Origin: Aquatica leii
Taxonomy: Eukaryota; Arthropoda; Insecta; Coleoptera; Lampyridae
DNA length: 64,000 nt
Direction: 5' to 3'
Assembly (NCBI GenBank): GCA_035610365.1
Contig: CM069432.1
Span: 164,422,035 to 164,486,034, forward strand
Part shown: positions 37,190 to 50,066 of the stretch, in pieces
Layout of the letters: every line of letters starts with the position of its first letter
Position numbering within the stretch: position 1 is the first letter of the stretch
The notes under the pieces: model-generated
The model's input: only the letters and a program-made list of their open reading frames with translations
Told to the model about the DNA's origin: nothing
The model's database searches: none
Translations under genes and position numbers: made by a program

Positions 37190-37480
37190 ATAAGAAGAAT
37201 AAAGTACTATAAAAAATTCTTTTAAAAACACTTCTATAGGAATACTATTTTTAATCTAAAAAAGAAGTGCTTATAGCAGCCTTAGAATTGGCAGTTGATT
37301 GGAATCACTAAAGTATTAGAAATGTAGCATCTTAATGGGGTTCTCATATTGATTCTATAACAATGCATATAGAAGGAGAATAAAGTATCCTAAAAGATTC
37401 CTTTAAGATCATTCCTATAGTCCTTCTGTATTGATATAAAAAATAAACTGTTTATAGCAGTCTTGACAATGTATTAAAAT
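37190..37480. repeat. Direct repeat, about 185-bp period
   Basis: 37191-37300 and 37373-37480 share AGAATAAAGTA, TAAAA-ATTC, CCTATAG and CTTATAGCAG-CTT in the same order. Two imperfect copies. 38244-38256 (AAGTTCCTATAG) may be a further fragment. Origin unknown. Confidence 0.65.
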
Positions 37481-38222
37481 TCAAGTATTACGATTAACAT
37501 GATAACATTCTTTTAGTGTTTCAGCACCTCTAAAATCGCTTTAAGCGTTCTTCTTTATCTGAGATAAAGAAATATAATTTTTAGCATCAGAAAAATGCGT
37601 TTGCACAAGTTGCTAAATTGTAATACCTAGTACCCAAACAAAAATAACTTCCTGTAGAGATTAAACGCCCACATCTCAATTTTGTTAATAAAGATATTTA
37701 TGCAATAAAAAAATTTATGCATTCGCCTTTGATAATGTAAATAAGTCACTTTGATTTCTGAGAGTTGTGACGAAATATGTACCCAGTATGATTTACCAGA
37801 AACGCTTCTAAGTAAGTGCTTACAGTTACGAGTATATGCAGTGTTACGTTTACGAAAGGAAGACGGCTTAATCTATATTTGTAAATGTGTTCTTTTTTGT
37901 GCTGAATTAGAGAAAAAAAAGCTATTAGATGTTCTGCTGATTTAAGTAAAAGTAAGTACAAAAAGAAACAATTGAAAACCTATATCTATTTTTGTACGAT
38001 CAGCATATCCACGTTTTAGCGCTTTATTGTTATTGTTTATTTTTTACTTGGCATCCAGTTATTTTTCTAGAACAGGAGTGCCGGACTTAAACTTATAAAG
38101 CATTACAATAAAAGTTTTATTTTATTCATAAAAGGAAACATATTTTTGATATAAATCTAGTGAAAATGCATGCACCTGATAATAGATAATAAAAAATAAT
38201 TAACCGCATAATTTTGTTATAG

Positions 38223-38356
38223 AGTTAACCCAAAGTCGATTCAAAGAAGTTCCTATAGATGTTATTAATGAGGAGGTGTTCCAATGGCTACGTCATGGCA
38301 AAGCGAGATTAAAAAATGAAATAATTAGAATGATGCAGCAAACTACAAATTCATAA
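38223..38356 (+). other. Short coding-like fragment, unassigned
   Basis: An open stretch of 44 codons without Met start, including INEEVFQWLRHGKARL and NEIIRMMQQ. The amino-acid mix is unlike the chance frames nearby. It may be a piece of a transposase or a small exon; no family recognised. Confidence 0.25.
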
Positions 38357-38947
38357 ACCGTTTATTAAAAGTTGTTATAGTTTAGACAAAGATACTGTAC
38401 AAGTCTCTTAATAAAAAATAACTTAAAACTAATCATTTCATGCTTTTTTAGTTTCTCATGGTATGCTATTAAAACCCAGTAAAAGCATTCAAATCAATTA
38501 CCTTTTGGTCGCTAACTTTGTCATGCTATTCTACAACATAAAAAAGTACTACACTGGCACTATATTAAAGCATTCTAATGAAACGTGAAAATTTCTACCT
38601 TTGGCCTGCTTTTGTACAACGTCTAATAGGACTCGATAAACACTAACTGTACAGCATTCTACTGGAGTGTCAAAACATATCTCTAAACATAAACCATTCT
38701 ACTGCTACAGGAAGGCTTTCAGTAATATCAATACTGCCTCTATGCTTCTAAAAGCATTATTATGGAATCTATTTGGTTTTATGGGTACATCTATTTCATA
38801 TTCTATTATTACTTTAAGTTAATAGAATCAAGTTTGCTGTGAACGATTGAGTTTATTTCTTCGTCTTTTTACCGTTAGTGATCTTAACAATTTTACGACA
38901 GGTTTCAAACGTTCTGTCCTGATCCAACCGAAGCTATTCTATAAAAA

Positions 38948-39053
38948 AATATCTGGCGCCCATTAAAGAAAATTTATCGCTGGAGCCACCCCCTCACCGA
39001 ATAAGGCGAGCTGGCCGTGCATGTTTTGTAACTGCTAGAAGCTTGTAGCAGGG
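38948..39053 (+). repeat. Fragment of the same LTR end as 22381-22479
   Basis: Shares, in order with 22381-22479, TCTGGCGCCC-TTAA, a CCCCCTC tract, TGGCC(A/G)TGCA(G/T)GTT, GTAA and AGCTTGTA(A/G)CA. It ends at 39053 with TTGTAGCA, the counterpart of TTGTAACA. A second copy of the LTR-like element, apparently truncated on the left. Confidence 0.75.
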
Positions 39054-41184
39054 TTGAAATTTGGGCTACTTAAGGCTACCTAGAGCATTCTAAACCAGAA
39101 TTTATCTAAGAGCATAGCAAAAAAAGGTCAACAAAAAGCATACAGAGTATGGGACTTACACTACAGAAGAGAGTCGCCGGGTATAAAGAATTACGAAAGA
39201 AGAATGAAGACGACAGTAAACGGAGAAGAAAAAACGTTACATCTAGATAGTTAAATTCGGTAATATAACATTACGTCGAAATTAGTAAAAAACAGTAAGC
39301 TGAAAATATGAAAAAATTTCAGGTTCGACACAATGCATTGGACACTGATAAGGTATAGTAAAATCTTACAACTAAACAAAGCGACACAAGACACAAAGAC
39401 ACTTTACCATAAAGACAAATCCCAAATCGATTGCTGCAAACGTTTATAAACCACAAAAAACAAAAACCAAGTTTACGGATCTTCCGCAGTCTTGCAATTC
39501 TAAAGAGTTCTAAAGTTCTAAACAAAAAACATACAAAAACTAGGATTAAATTTAAATGATAAGAAAGGCAGTATATGTTTGGGTTCGACACAAATCACTT
39601 GACGCTGCACAAACGTCACAGACAAATAAAAAAAAAAGAATAGACAAGATAGCAAAACAGTTGATTAGACGTCTCTTACAACAGGTTGTGATTTTAGATT
39701 TTTAAGAATCAACCCTTTTGTTAAATTGAATACCACAAAACTGTAAAATCAACCTAAATGATTCAAATGCATACGCACTAAATATTTACTTAATAAATGA
39801 TAATTTACTCTTAAGAAGAATTTAAAAACGTCAAATGACATCGATAACTCAATGCAAAATGCAAACTCAAATACTTGGTGTTTCACAAAAGAAAACGCAC
39901 AAAATCAAATTGTTACACAATATAAAATTGAATCTTTTGAGTGTTGAGCAAATGGTGTATAAAAAATTTAGTTTTTTTTTCAAAATTGTTTTTTAAGCAA
40001 GTTACAATTAATAAGACTAGATTTGACTGATGATGCATAATAAATTACGACACGACTAAGAAAATGTATATACGTTACGATAAACGTTTCAAGTTTTAGA
40101 GAAAAATATTACCTGTCAGTTCACATGCATACTTTTTTTTATCTTTCCACTTGATTCAATTTCTACTCCCGCGATACATTTTTGTAATGCTCACTATACT
40201 ATAACCACACTATAATGCTTTCAGATCCGGTTGGATCAATCCTTTTCGGCTACTTTAATGTTCATTTCTAAGTTTTTTTTCGCGCTAGTTAGAGGCGAAA
40301 TTGTTTCATCCTAAACTGGGCGAAAACGATCAGTTGATTTGATACAGTTGCCCATAAAAAAGTTAGACTATACTTATACATGGTACCTGTATGCCATAAT
40401 TTATATAAGGTAACTAGAAATGCATAGAATTAAATTTGTTTTGTCTTTATACTTTTTATTTATATTAAAATATTACCCAAAAAAAAATCCAAATGAATGA
40501 AAAAAGAAATATTGTAGACAAAGTACTCAATACTTAAATCAACTTGTAAGTTACAAAAAAAATCTATGCAATATAGAGAATGTAGAAGACAATAGTTTTT
40601 TCAATGAAACCATAGATTTTAAACCAACAATTAAAAAAGTAGGCCATTGTAATAAAATTTATAAGGTTTTGAACGAATGAATGTCGTTACTGTGAACTTA
40701 TTAATTAGTTGATCGATAATTTTAAAAACGATATTTACTTGTGTGATTATACCAAATGAAAAAAAAGGAATACATTTAAAAGTTTTATCATGCAAGAATT
40801 GTTTTTTTTAAGTTTTAAATAAATAAGCAAATAAGTCATTTAAATATATTTGAACCAAATTTAAAGTTTTATTTGAAAAAATGCAAAGTATAATAAATTG
40901 CAAAGAAGATAAATTTTTAAAGCAAAAACTAACATTTTTTTGAACAAACGTATATATAATAATAAAATAAGTGAAACATTTTAAATCAAATACATGTCAT
41001 AATTTTATAATTATTTATTTAGATCAATCTAGTGATGGTTCTCGTTTATTTTGGTAATGAGTTTTGAAATGCACAATAAAGATGGACAATATCAATTGAT
41101 TGATTTAACCTTGCTTTTTCTCATCTTTATTATATCAATCACATTAGCATTTATCTGATAAGTCGTTGAGAGTAGATGTTAAAG
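39054..41184. other. No recognised gene
   Basis: 39060-39620 is less A/T-rich and may be decayed retroelement internal DNA following the LTR fragment, but no domain can be read. The remainder is plain A+T-rich sequence. Confidence 0.45.
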
Positions 41185-41565
41185 ATTCAGTAAGTGTCTA
41201 ATATGTGCTCTTTTTCTATGTATCCTTCTTCAATTTCTTTAACATGTCAACATACCTCTGATCATTCCTTTAAACCTATGCTTGCAATTTTTTATTCTCC
41301 TATAGACTCTACTTCACTTTAAATGTGACAATATTTGTCAATATTGAGCAAATAAAACATTGGCAGAGAATTCTTTATTGTTAAGCTTATTCAGCGGTAT
41401 TAAATTATTAAACAATTCTGCATTTGTAGATTTTTCTTTGTACATAATGCCAAGTTCATTTACCCACAGTTTTATGTCTGCCAAAACATTATGGTAATTG
41501 GCATTATCCATAACCACTACAGAATTTTTGGAAGATTGAGAATTAATTGATGTTTCAACCAACAA
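41185..41565 (-). pseudogene. Tc1-like (DDE_3) transposase fragment
   Basis: SSKNSVVVMDNANYHNV carries the DNA-x-YH box with the second catalytic Asp. ADIKLWVNELGIMYKEKST is the following helical segment, with a small deletion between them. The proline-rich third catalytic box is missing. Further along the minus strand, in shifted frames, HVKEIEEGYIEKEHILDT matches the family's C-terminal end. No terminal repeats seen. The group is widespread in insects. Confidence 0.82.
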
Positions 41566-41759
41566 TTACAAATTTAAAATTAATTATTATTTATTAACAA
41601 ATCCATCATTACCATCAACATGTACGCTGCCGTAAACGTGTTAACTCCATTTTTTCTGAATTTAAATTAGTAATATATTTGGATTTCTAAAATTATTTTA
41701 CGTCTATCTACTTAACTAAAAAAATTATTTTTGCGATGATAATTTGCAAGTACTGCTCT

Positions 41760-43003
41760 CAGAAAAGAACATAACAGAGGATACCACCACTTTTATTGAT
41801 GAATTAATATCGACTATCGAAATTGAGGGCATACTAGTGAATCCCACGATTTTTACTGATGTAATAGCATTAAATAATGAAAATTATAACTTTAACAACT
41901 ACTATGACGACTCGTAAGAAGATCACGATTATATTCCAGATGATACATCAAATTCTGAACCGGAACAATGTTCAATCAATGGATATAGAGTAACCAATAG
42001 AAACCACTTTACCAAAGAAGGTCACATACGAAAACGCTAAAAATATAATACTTTCCACAAGGAAAAAAAAGAAAATTAGCTGAAAAAGGTAAGAATAGCT
42101 CATTAGTTGAATCGCATTGGGGAAATTGTAAAAAACAGTGTGCTGTAAATTTTAGTGAAAATCAAATAGTTATAAACGAAAAATTTTGGAACATGATATG
42201 GCTACAAAAACGTGTTTTTGTATTAAATAATAGCACAAGCGCAATTGTTTATCGCCGTCCATGTGGTAATAACTCAATAAGAAATAAAATTTTAAAATAC
42301 TATTTTAAAAGCAATACTGGAGGAGCGTTAGTATGCTAAACTTCAGTTCTAACAACGTTAAGATACTGCAAAAGCAATTATCGCCTCATTCAGGAATGCT
42401 TATGTAAATCTAAATTTGAACAAATTTTACCCAAAGACGATCAACGAGGTAAACATACAAAAACCGCGTCGGTTGATAGAGAAGCATTTTTCCTACATAT
42501 TGAATCGTTTTATCCATCCGTGTCGCACTACAGAAGAGAACATGCCTCTAACAAACGTTGCCTTCCTAGTGGCATAAACATAAAAATGTTGTATGACGAC
42601 TTTAAGAAGAAAAATTGAGATTCAAAATGCTCATATAAAGTGTACAGAAAGTTTGTTAGTAAAAACATAAACATATCGTTTGCAAAATTAGGACAAGAAG
42701 AGTGCGAAACATGTAAATATTTTTCTTTACATGATGCAAGACATACAAAGATAAGCTTAATCTTAACTGCGGCATACGCGTCTTATCGCAACGTCATATT
42801 CAAAAAGCCACTAAAGCACGATCAGCATACAGAGAAGATGCAAATAAAATCTATACAGCTAATGAAAGTGCAGCATGTTTTCGATAGATATGGAAAAGAT
42901 TATAATGCTTCCTCGTATTGAAATGTTTAAAAAAGCTATGTTTTGTTCTCGTTTAATTGCATTCAATAAATGTTTTGGTGTTGGTACTGAAAAATCAGCA
43001 TAA
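41760..43003 (+). pseudogene. Decayed insect repeat-borne protein (transposon-derived family)
   Basis: Readable in pieces on the plus strand. An acidic lead (DYIPDDTSNSEPEQ) precedes CKKQCAVNFSE and NEKFWNMIWLQKRVFVLNN; then RGKHTKTASVDREAFFLHIE and FYPSVSHYRREHASNKR; then an open 93-codon block (42640-42921) with KFVSKNINISFAKLGQEECETC; and finally IMLPRIEMF and LIAFNKCFG. I recognise this order from a multicopy protein family in insect genomes that appears transposon-derived and whose biochemical role I do not know. Stops near 41917, 42337 and 42617 and a frame change after 42900 make it non-functional. The Cys pairs (C-x3-C, C-x2-C) suggest a metal-binding or nuclease-like fold. Confidence 0.75.
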
Positions 43004-43018
43004 TTTAAAACCTATTTA

Positions 43019-43219
43019 TAATTATAAGCGACTTCGGCTTAGACTGCGTCGTAGAAAAAAAAGAAGTAGAACTTGGCCTTTGCCGTATTGTCGTTCGTGA
43101 ATCCAAACAAACTGACGTTTTGCAAGACAATATTTTGACTCTCAAGAAGAGACTAGGACCAAGTCTAAGTCTGGGTGTTTTACTACGACGCGCTCTAAGC
43201 CGAAAGTCGCTTATAATCA
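43019..43219. mobile_element. 201-bp MITE with TA target duplication
   Basis: Ends are inverted repeats of about 42 bp with few mismatches, starting T(A/G)ATTATAAGCGACTT and including CGGCTTAGA and GCGTCGTAG. TA flanks it at 43017-43018 and 43220-43221. It is noncoding and sits right behind the decayed transposon-derived gene. The ends differ from the MITE at 15481, so this is a separate family. Confidence 0.88.
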
Positions 43220-43221
43220 TA

Positions 43222-46200
43222 AACATAACAACCGCGAAAGCTTAAGATTTTATATTAAAACCTATTGTTATAATATGGAATGAATCAATAGCGGGAAGAA
43301 AAAAAGAAAACTTAGTAAGTATTTTTTGCAGATTCTTTTTGCATATGCGTAATTCTTTAACAATAATATTGTGACTCGATAGTTGTGCCGGCCAAAATAA
43401 GAACTAGACGTCATTTAGTTTTTTGATTTTTTTAATAAATGGTTAGGAAATTGCAGCTAACAAAGTAATTTTAAAGTATTTTGAGCCTGGACACAGTTTT
43501 ATGTCGGCCGACAGTTTCCACCATCAAGTGGAACTGTCTTTAAAAGAACTCCGAAGGAATATGATTGTATCGATTTTAAAAATGCCGTTCAGTCAAATTC
43601 TGGGAAAAGTAAATGTAATCAAAATTAAAAAATTCTACGACTAGAAAAATAATTTTTCTAATTATTTCAAAAGACAAATCTTTGGCCATACTTAAAAGAT
43701 ATAGTACAAGTTATAGCTAGATGAGGTCATAATACGTTGACGTACATAACGAAGTTTTCCCGCACAGATGATTTTGAACTTAATTTTCTTCTTTCAGGCA
43801 AAGGAATGAAAAATGGAATTCCAGCGCCCAAACACAATTAAGGGGTATAACAGAAGAGAGCAAGAATAAAATTACATGTACGTTATCAATTTTACTACCG
43901 AAAAACAGAATGTTATTTTGGGAAAACATTCTTGTTAATAATGACTGTGGCACCTTGATAAAAGACCACGACGACAATTAATTGTTTAGACACATTAAAG
44001 TTTACAATAATGTTTTTTTCTTTTATTTGATTTAAATAATTTGAGAGAAATTGTCAGAATGGTATATATTTCTGTTTTCTTGATGTCAATAACTTAAGTG
44101 GAATTTGTTATCATTCGTTTTTCATAAGAATAAAGTTAATTTTGTAGAACTATATTTTATTATTATAACCTTTTTTTATGCAGTGAATAGATCTACTGAC
44201 TGACAATAAAGTTAAAATTTGTTTTACAAATTATTGCTAATATTATATTGTAAAACAGTAGCAGTTAATTTTCTCATGTGTAATAAATACCCAGCCAACT
44301 TTTACTGATAATAATTAGTAAGCACCATCATTGATACATACGAAATTTTAGCAATGTGATGATTATTATTTTCTACAGAACGTGGTATCTGTCCAACCAA
44401 GGCAAGCGCGGTCAAAATTGTAAAAATTTGTAGCATCAACAGAAACTAATGAAAAAATTTCTGATATATTACAAAATTTATAATTATAGATAGATTTTTC
44501 TATGCTTGGCTCAACTTAAAAGACTTAGAAGTGGTTTTACCAGAAACTATAAAAATGGAGTTGCCACGGCAGTACGATAATGAACTGTTTACCCATAGAT
44601 ATGAGGCATTTTAGCGTTTGATTTGATTTATCAGTCCATTGGTTGAAGTTATATGAGAATCGTAAGCGTACATTTTATTCGTATAAATGATGGGACGTCA
44701 TTCTTTACGGTACTCAATTATTGCTTAATTAATGATTAATTATGTCGCACATCATGACGTTCCATCAACAAACGACGATTCTGAGAGGTTTTTGGTTATC
44801 TAATAGAAATATATATTCGATATATATTCAATATTTAATTCAAGTTCAAGAATTATAATTTTTTTACAATACATAGTCAAAAAAGAATGTTTCTATTTAT
44901 TTCAACAAAAGTAGAACGTTGAGTAAATTAAAGAATGCAATTATTCACCTGAATTCTAATTAAAAATTTTTTTTTTTAATTTTGATTTTATCATAAATAC
45001 CCTTTAAAATAGGCGTTTATTATTATGAAATTTTTTTTCTGTGATTTAAATGCACTTTTTTGCTAGTTTCAATTAAATTAGCTTCTCTCACAATACGTAC
45101 TAAAGTAGTTTCTGAAACTCCTGTTGGTTGAAAAACGGTATCGATAAGATTGCTTTTACAAATTAAAAATAAATTAAATAACGTAATGATGATCTTGTTT
45201 GTCTTTCTTTAAAATATGAATAAACATTCCATAGTAGGGTTTTGAAAAAAACTGGTAGTAATTTTTTATCATACAATTGAAAAACAATAATAAGACCAAA
45301 TAGATGAAGGGAAAGAAAGCAATGAAAACAATTAAAATTGCAATTACTTTTCGACGTTTTTAGCTGCGCAAGGATCATGAAATAACGCATTTGGTCAACT
45401 TTAGGTTGATTAAAGAAAGAGTATTTTAAAACGTTTAGCGATATAATTAAAATTTTAATATAAATACTTACATAAAAGTATATAAAAAACGCAATTAAAA
45501 TAATTCGTTACGTTGCCTGCTGCTGTGACTGTGAATTTACTATAATCTGTTACTACTTGGTTGACTTTAACGTTTTGACGCAAGTTTTATAGTTATTTAA
45601 AATAGTTTCATTATCAAATACTGATAATTTCAGTTTACGTTTTTTTACTGGCAAAAGATCTACAATAATGTATTTTTTTTCATATAATATTGCAAATACC
45701 TACAATTCCTTACCCGAAGACATTAAAATACTAAAAACGCATAATTTTAAACAGAAACTTCGTTTAATGCTTTTACAAAACCAAAATAGCTTTTAACTCC
45801 TTCAAACAAATCATTAATTAATTAAACTGTTTTTTTTCTTCTTTAAATATACTTAAATTGAGTTTGGTTCCCTCTTAGTAAGTTTTATGACATAACTTAT
45901 TGCTTATTCACACTACTAATACTGTTGATTTAAGGGTTAAGTGGAAGACCAGATTTTGTTAGCTTTAGCATTATCTGAACTTCGCCCTATTGCATTGAAA
46001 GTAAGATATATATAATTTATGTTTAAGTTTCTTTTTTTAAGTACAAAATGTGTTATTAAATATGCAGCAACTGTTTCTCTTCTATGATATTACTTTAAAA
46101 TTTAAATTTTATAGGTTTTGTTTTTATCATTGAGCAATTTCTTTAGGTATTCCGCGGTATATTAATGACTACTACTAATATTATTAAACATGTATTTAAC

Positions 46201-46546
46201 TTGCAAAACAAATCAAACTAATAACTGAATTGAAAAAAACCTAAACATTGGAGAATAATTATAGTTCTGACCTTGGTCACTTTGCGGTTGCTTGATGATG
46301 CTCTAGAAATCTATGTTCTCAGTAAGTTAAGTTTTTGGCAATTGAATGTGTGCTTTTTTCTTTAGCGTCAGATGCACGGTTTTGTTAGGAATTAGTTTTT
46401 TTTATTTATAACCCTCTAAGAAGTTTTTAAATCGTACCTCTTGTCTATAAGCTCAAACTTAATTGTTTTTAATTTAAAGTTAATTGTTGGACAATCTACT
46501 ATTAGCACACAATTTTTGTGTTTTTTTTATTATTTTTGTCCCACTT
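43222..46546. other. A+T-rich DNA without a recognised gene
   Basis: 3.3 kb. Only a 14-bp inverted pair, TGATGGGACGTCAT (44689) against ATGACGTTCCATCA (44755-44768), and an open stretch near 44515-44615 without a start were noted. No gene supported. Confidence 0.5.
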
Positions 46547-46686
46547 CCCAAGCAACACATTGGTATAAAAAACGTCTAAATGTCCGGCTAATAGACGTTT
46601 ATTAGACATTAAAACGTTTTTAAACGCGTTATTAACGTTTATTAGACGGACATTTAGACGTTTTTTGTACCAATGTGTTGTTTGGG
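46547..46686. mobile_element. 140-bp palindromic MITE-like repeat
   Basis: Ends CCCAAGCAACACATTGGTA and, reverse complemented, CCCAAACAACACATTGGTA continue as inverted repeats for about 40 bp through AAAAAACGTCTAAATGTCCG. The centre repeats CTAATAGACGTTTATTAGAC and AACGTTTATTAGAC. Nearly the whole element can fold on itself. No certain target duplication was found. Confidence 0.8.
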
Positions 46687-49270
46687 TTAATTCTTTTTTG
46701 TTCTAATTTATGTCCTTCCATATTTATGTAACACAATACCTATTTCTTAATGTCAGCCTTTAAATACGTACTTCAAAATTGATTTTTTAATTTAAATGTA
46801 GTAAGTTCATTTTTAAAATAAGATTTAATTTTATAAATATTAATCTTGTAGTATACGCCTGAGGATAACCAAAATACAAAACATGTAACGTCTTTATTAA
46901 AAATTAAAACAAATATATATGGGAAAATTTCGAGAAGTAAAAAATGAAAATATATAATTCAAAAACATCACGCAAAGATACACAAATACTACTTTAATCT
47001 TGTACCATCGTAACAAAAATACTGAATCAATTATTTTTTTCCTTAAAATTACAATCTTTAGACACTTTTTTTTGCTTTGTTGTTTTCACAAAACTGCTAA
47101 TTTTTTGGTGCCATAAGTAAGATTTTTTTTGCTGATTTAAACAAATGACACTACGTTTCGTTTGTGTAAAAACGATTGTAAAACCGTTATTTTGTATGGA
47201 ATCGAAGTTAAAAAATGTACTGTTTTTAAATTAAAAATTGATTTTGAAATTATCTATATAGTCTGACACAGACTCTTTTGAGATTGTCTCAGGCTAGTGA
47301 CGAAGTAGTAAAAGTCATACTACAATAAAGAGTTTTGGTAAATTCGGCCTGAGTACGGTCTAAGAATATGAATTGTTGAGAGAATTGACTACGATTCTCA
47401 AAGTTTGAAGCGATCATAAAAAAAAAATTGCTACAGATTGAATGCAGTAACAAATGTTTTTGACAAAAAGTTGCTTAGTAAGAATTAATTATATAAAAAC
47501 ATACTAGATAAAATGGTTTAACATCAGATTATCATTTGACACATAGTACCCACAAAATACAACCATAATAGTTTTAACACTAATAATATTATCGTTTAGT
47601 TTCTAGGTTTTATTTGTTTGATTGCATTTAAATTACCATTTAATTACAAAATTTGTTTTAATAACCGGAAAAAACTGAAAAGCAATTTTTTTAAAAATAT
47701 AGAAACACTAAAAAAACCTAATTGTAAAAAAAACTATCTTATAAATCAATATTTACATTACATACTACTAAGTGCACTATTTTACATAAAGTTGAAATTA
47801 ATTGAATAAAAAAGTTAGATGTGTTTTACATATTGCATGTACATTGTTTATTTAAATTGAGTTCATTCTAGTGTAATTAGATTACAAGTACTTTACATTA
47901 TGACAGAATAGTTAAAATAAGTTTATACGGCATGTTATATAATTAAACTTAAAAAAAAATAATTAAATATACTATATCAAAATATTATTTTAGTTATGAC
48001 GCAATATTTGTTAAAAACACTGTTGCAATCAATTTATATACATACATTATTTAATCAGTAAAATTTATTATTAAAAAAAGATTGAACGTTATTAATGGAA
48101 AGAGTATATATAGTCAATAAAAAAAACCTTTTTTAAACGTGATATTCTCTTGTATTTATATATTTATATAAATAACCATAATTACAAACTTCTGATAGGT
48201 TATATTTAGGTCTTGTATTGTTGTTTTTGACACTACTCTTAACATAACTATAATATTTAGTAGCTATTTAAAATAATTGATGTCGTTTTTGTAATTTAAA
48301 ACATTAAAAAAACGCGTGTCTTGTGTGTTTATGCTTTTGCATCTCAAACTGTATTTAAATGATATTTAATAGAACAGACGGAAAAATATTATTAAGTTCT
48401 TTAATTTTAATTAACATATAAGTAGTCAAGGTAATGCGTTGGCAAAGAAAACAAAATTAATTCCTACGCATAGAACCACGCAAATGTTTACATAAATTGA
48501 ATAGTATATCTGTCTTTTAATTTTAACGGAATTATTAACATTTGCAAAAAATTATGTTGTATTTCATTTTAATTACTGAATAAGTTCAAAACAATTTATC
48601 AAGGTCTATGTGCTGTAAACAAGACCTCTACCTTTATATAATTAAATATAGCGTTTAGTTAAAATATGTTAAAATTTTTAATTATTTTATGAAAATTATA
48701 GTAGATGATACGTTATTACAATTAAATGTAATTATTTGCAACTGCTATTTGGAATGGACCCCTTGCGATCTGCAGATCAACTGCTCAGGTAATCTCGTCA
48801 GTATGGGAATATACATAAAAAATGAGCCAATTATATCATTTTAAAAGCTTTTTAAACTAGTACCAATTGATTAATACTTGTGTTAAAAGTTTGCTATTTC
48901 CACTTTGTAAGTCATTTGAAAGTTAGATCAAAAACTATTCCTAAACGAATTGTCTTAGTAAATAAATAACATTTATAAAATCAAAACTCAAGACTCATAT
49001 AACTGTTTATTAAAAAAGTCTTAGCATAATCAATCTCAGTTTACTCACAGATATATTGACGCAAAAAACAAGAATCAATACTTAAATGAATGGAGTCATT
49101 GCGGACTAACGTAAATCAATTGTTTTGTTTAAATAATAAGAAAACAAATTTACTGTTAAAAGGTAATAAAACAAGATCCTTTGAATAAATAAAAAATTTA
49201 ACACTAGAACGCCTAAAAAATTCTACAGTAAAAAACTTCAAAAAGCTCCGATTTCACACACTTTTACTTA
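46687..49270. other. A+T-rich DNA without a recognised gene
   Basis: 2.6 kb, chance frames only; nothing supported. Confidence 0.5.
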
Positions 49271-49558
49271 CAGATTTGTTTTTAACGGTTATAAAATAAT
49301 TATGTAATGAAATTTTAATTTTTTTGCACAATTGACAATTTTTTTCAAATTTGTCTACTTTGTAACTTAAAAAATGTAAAATAATTGGTCCTGTTGTAAT
49401 AGCTTTTCTTTTATTTAAAAATAGTTGCATCAATTTCATTACAAAGTTTTCTAATCTTCCATTGTCAGGGCGCATGTTATGATTTTCAAGAAAACAAAAC
49501 TCGTTGTTTGATTTCCGGTAGCACAGGTCATTAAGCGTTAAATTTAAAGCGTTAATAA
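49271..49558 (-). other. Candidate 3'-spliced exon on the minus strand
   Basis: An open minus-strand stretch of about 95 codons, including LNDLCYRKSNNEFCFLENH, NGRLENFVMKLMQLFL and FEKNCQLCKKIKIS, ends at AAATCT|GTAAGT, a strong consensus donor at 49265-49270. Its content is less A/T-driven than chance frames. An upstream acceptor in frame was not found, and a stop precedes the block, so it may be a first coding exon starting at the internal Met (49475) or a decayed exon. It lies about 500 bp downstream of the secreted-protein ORF on the same strand. Confidence 0.35.
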
Positions 49559-50066
49559 TTTAAACACAATTAACATACATTTATTCTATAAATATTTTTA
49601 TTATATAAATTGGTTACAATAAATTGTATAGTTTGGGTAGTTTTATTCCACTCGGTATATAAATAATAATATATTATTTATAATAAATGCATTAATTCCG
49701 AGATCCAACTGAATGCAAAGAGCTAAATGCAAAGGTCAGCCGTTCAATCATGTCAATCTGTCGTTTTGAGATTTAAAAACTTGACGCAAATCTTATTTTC
49801 CTTTAATCTAACCTAAAATAATTGCATATATCGTGTTTTTCTCTTGTTAGTTGTGCGTTTAATTTAAAACCTTCTGTATGTTTTGTTGTTGAGTTATTGT
49901 TATTTCTAAGTTAATGTTGTATTTTTGACCTATTTTACGAAGCATTCACAACACTTAAAAAGGAGTGCAAGTAGTGCGTTTATTTGTGAAACCTCAAGAA
50001 AAACAATTTTCTCAAAAATATATACTCTCTACACAATAAAAAAACATTCATAATATTGAAATAGTT

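Noticed and set aside
48740..48800. G+C-richer patch considered as a tRNA
   Set aside because: No cloverleaf with T-loop GTTC and matching acceptor ends could be drawn.
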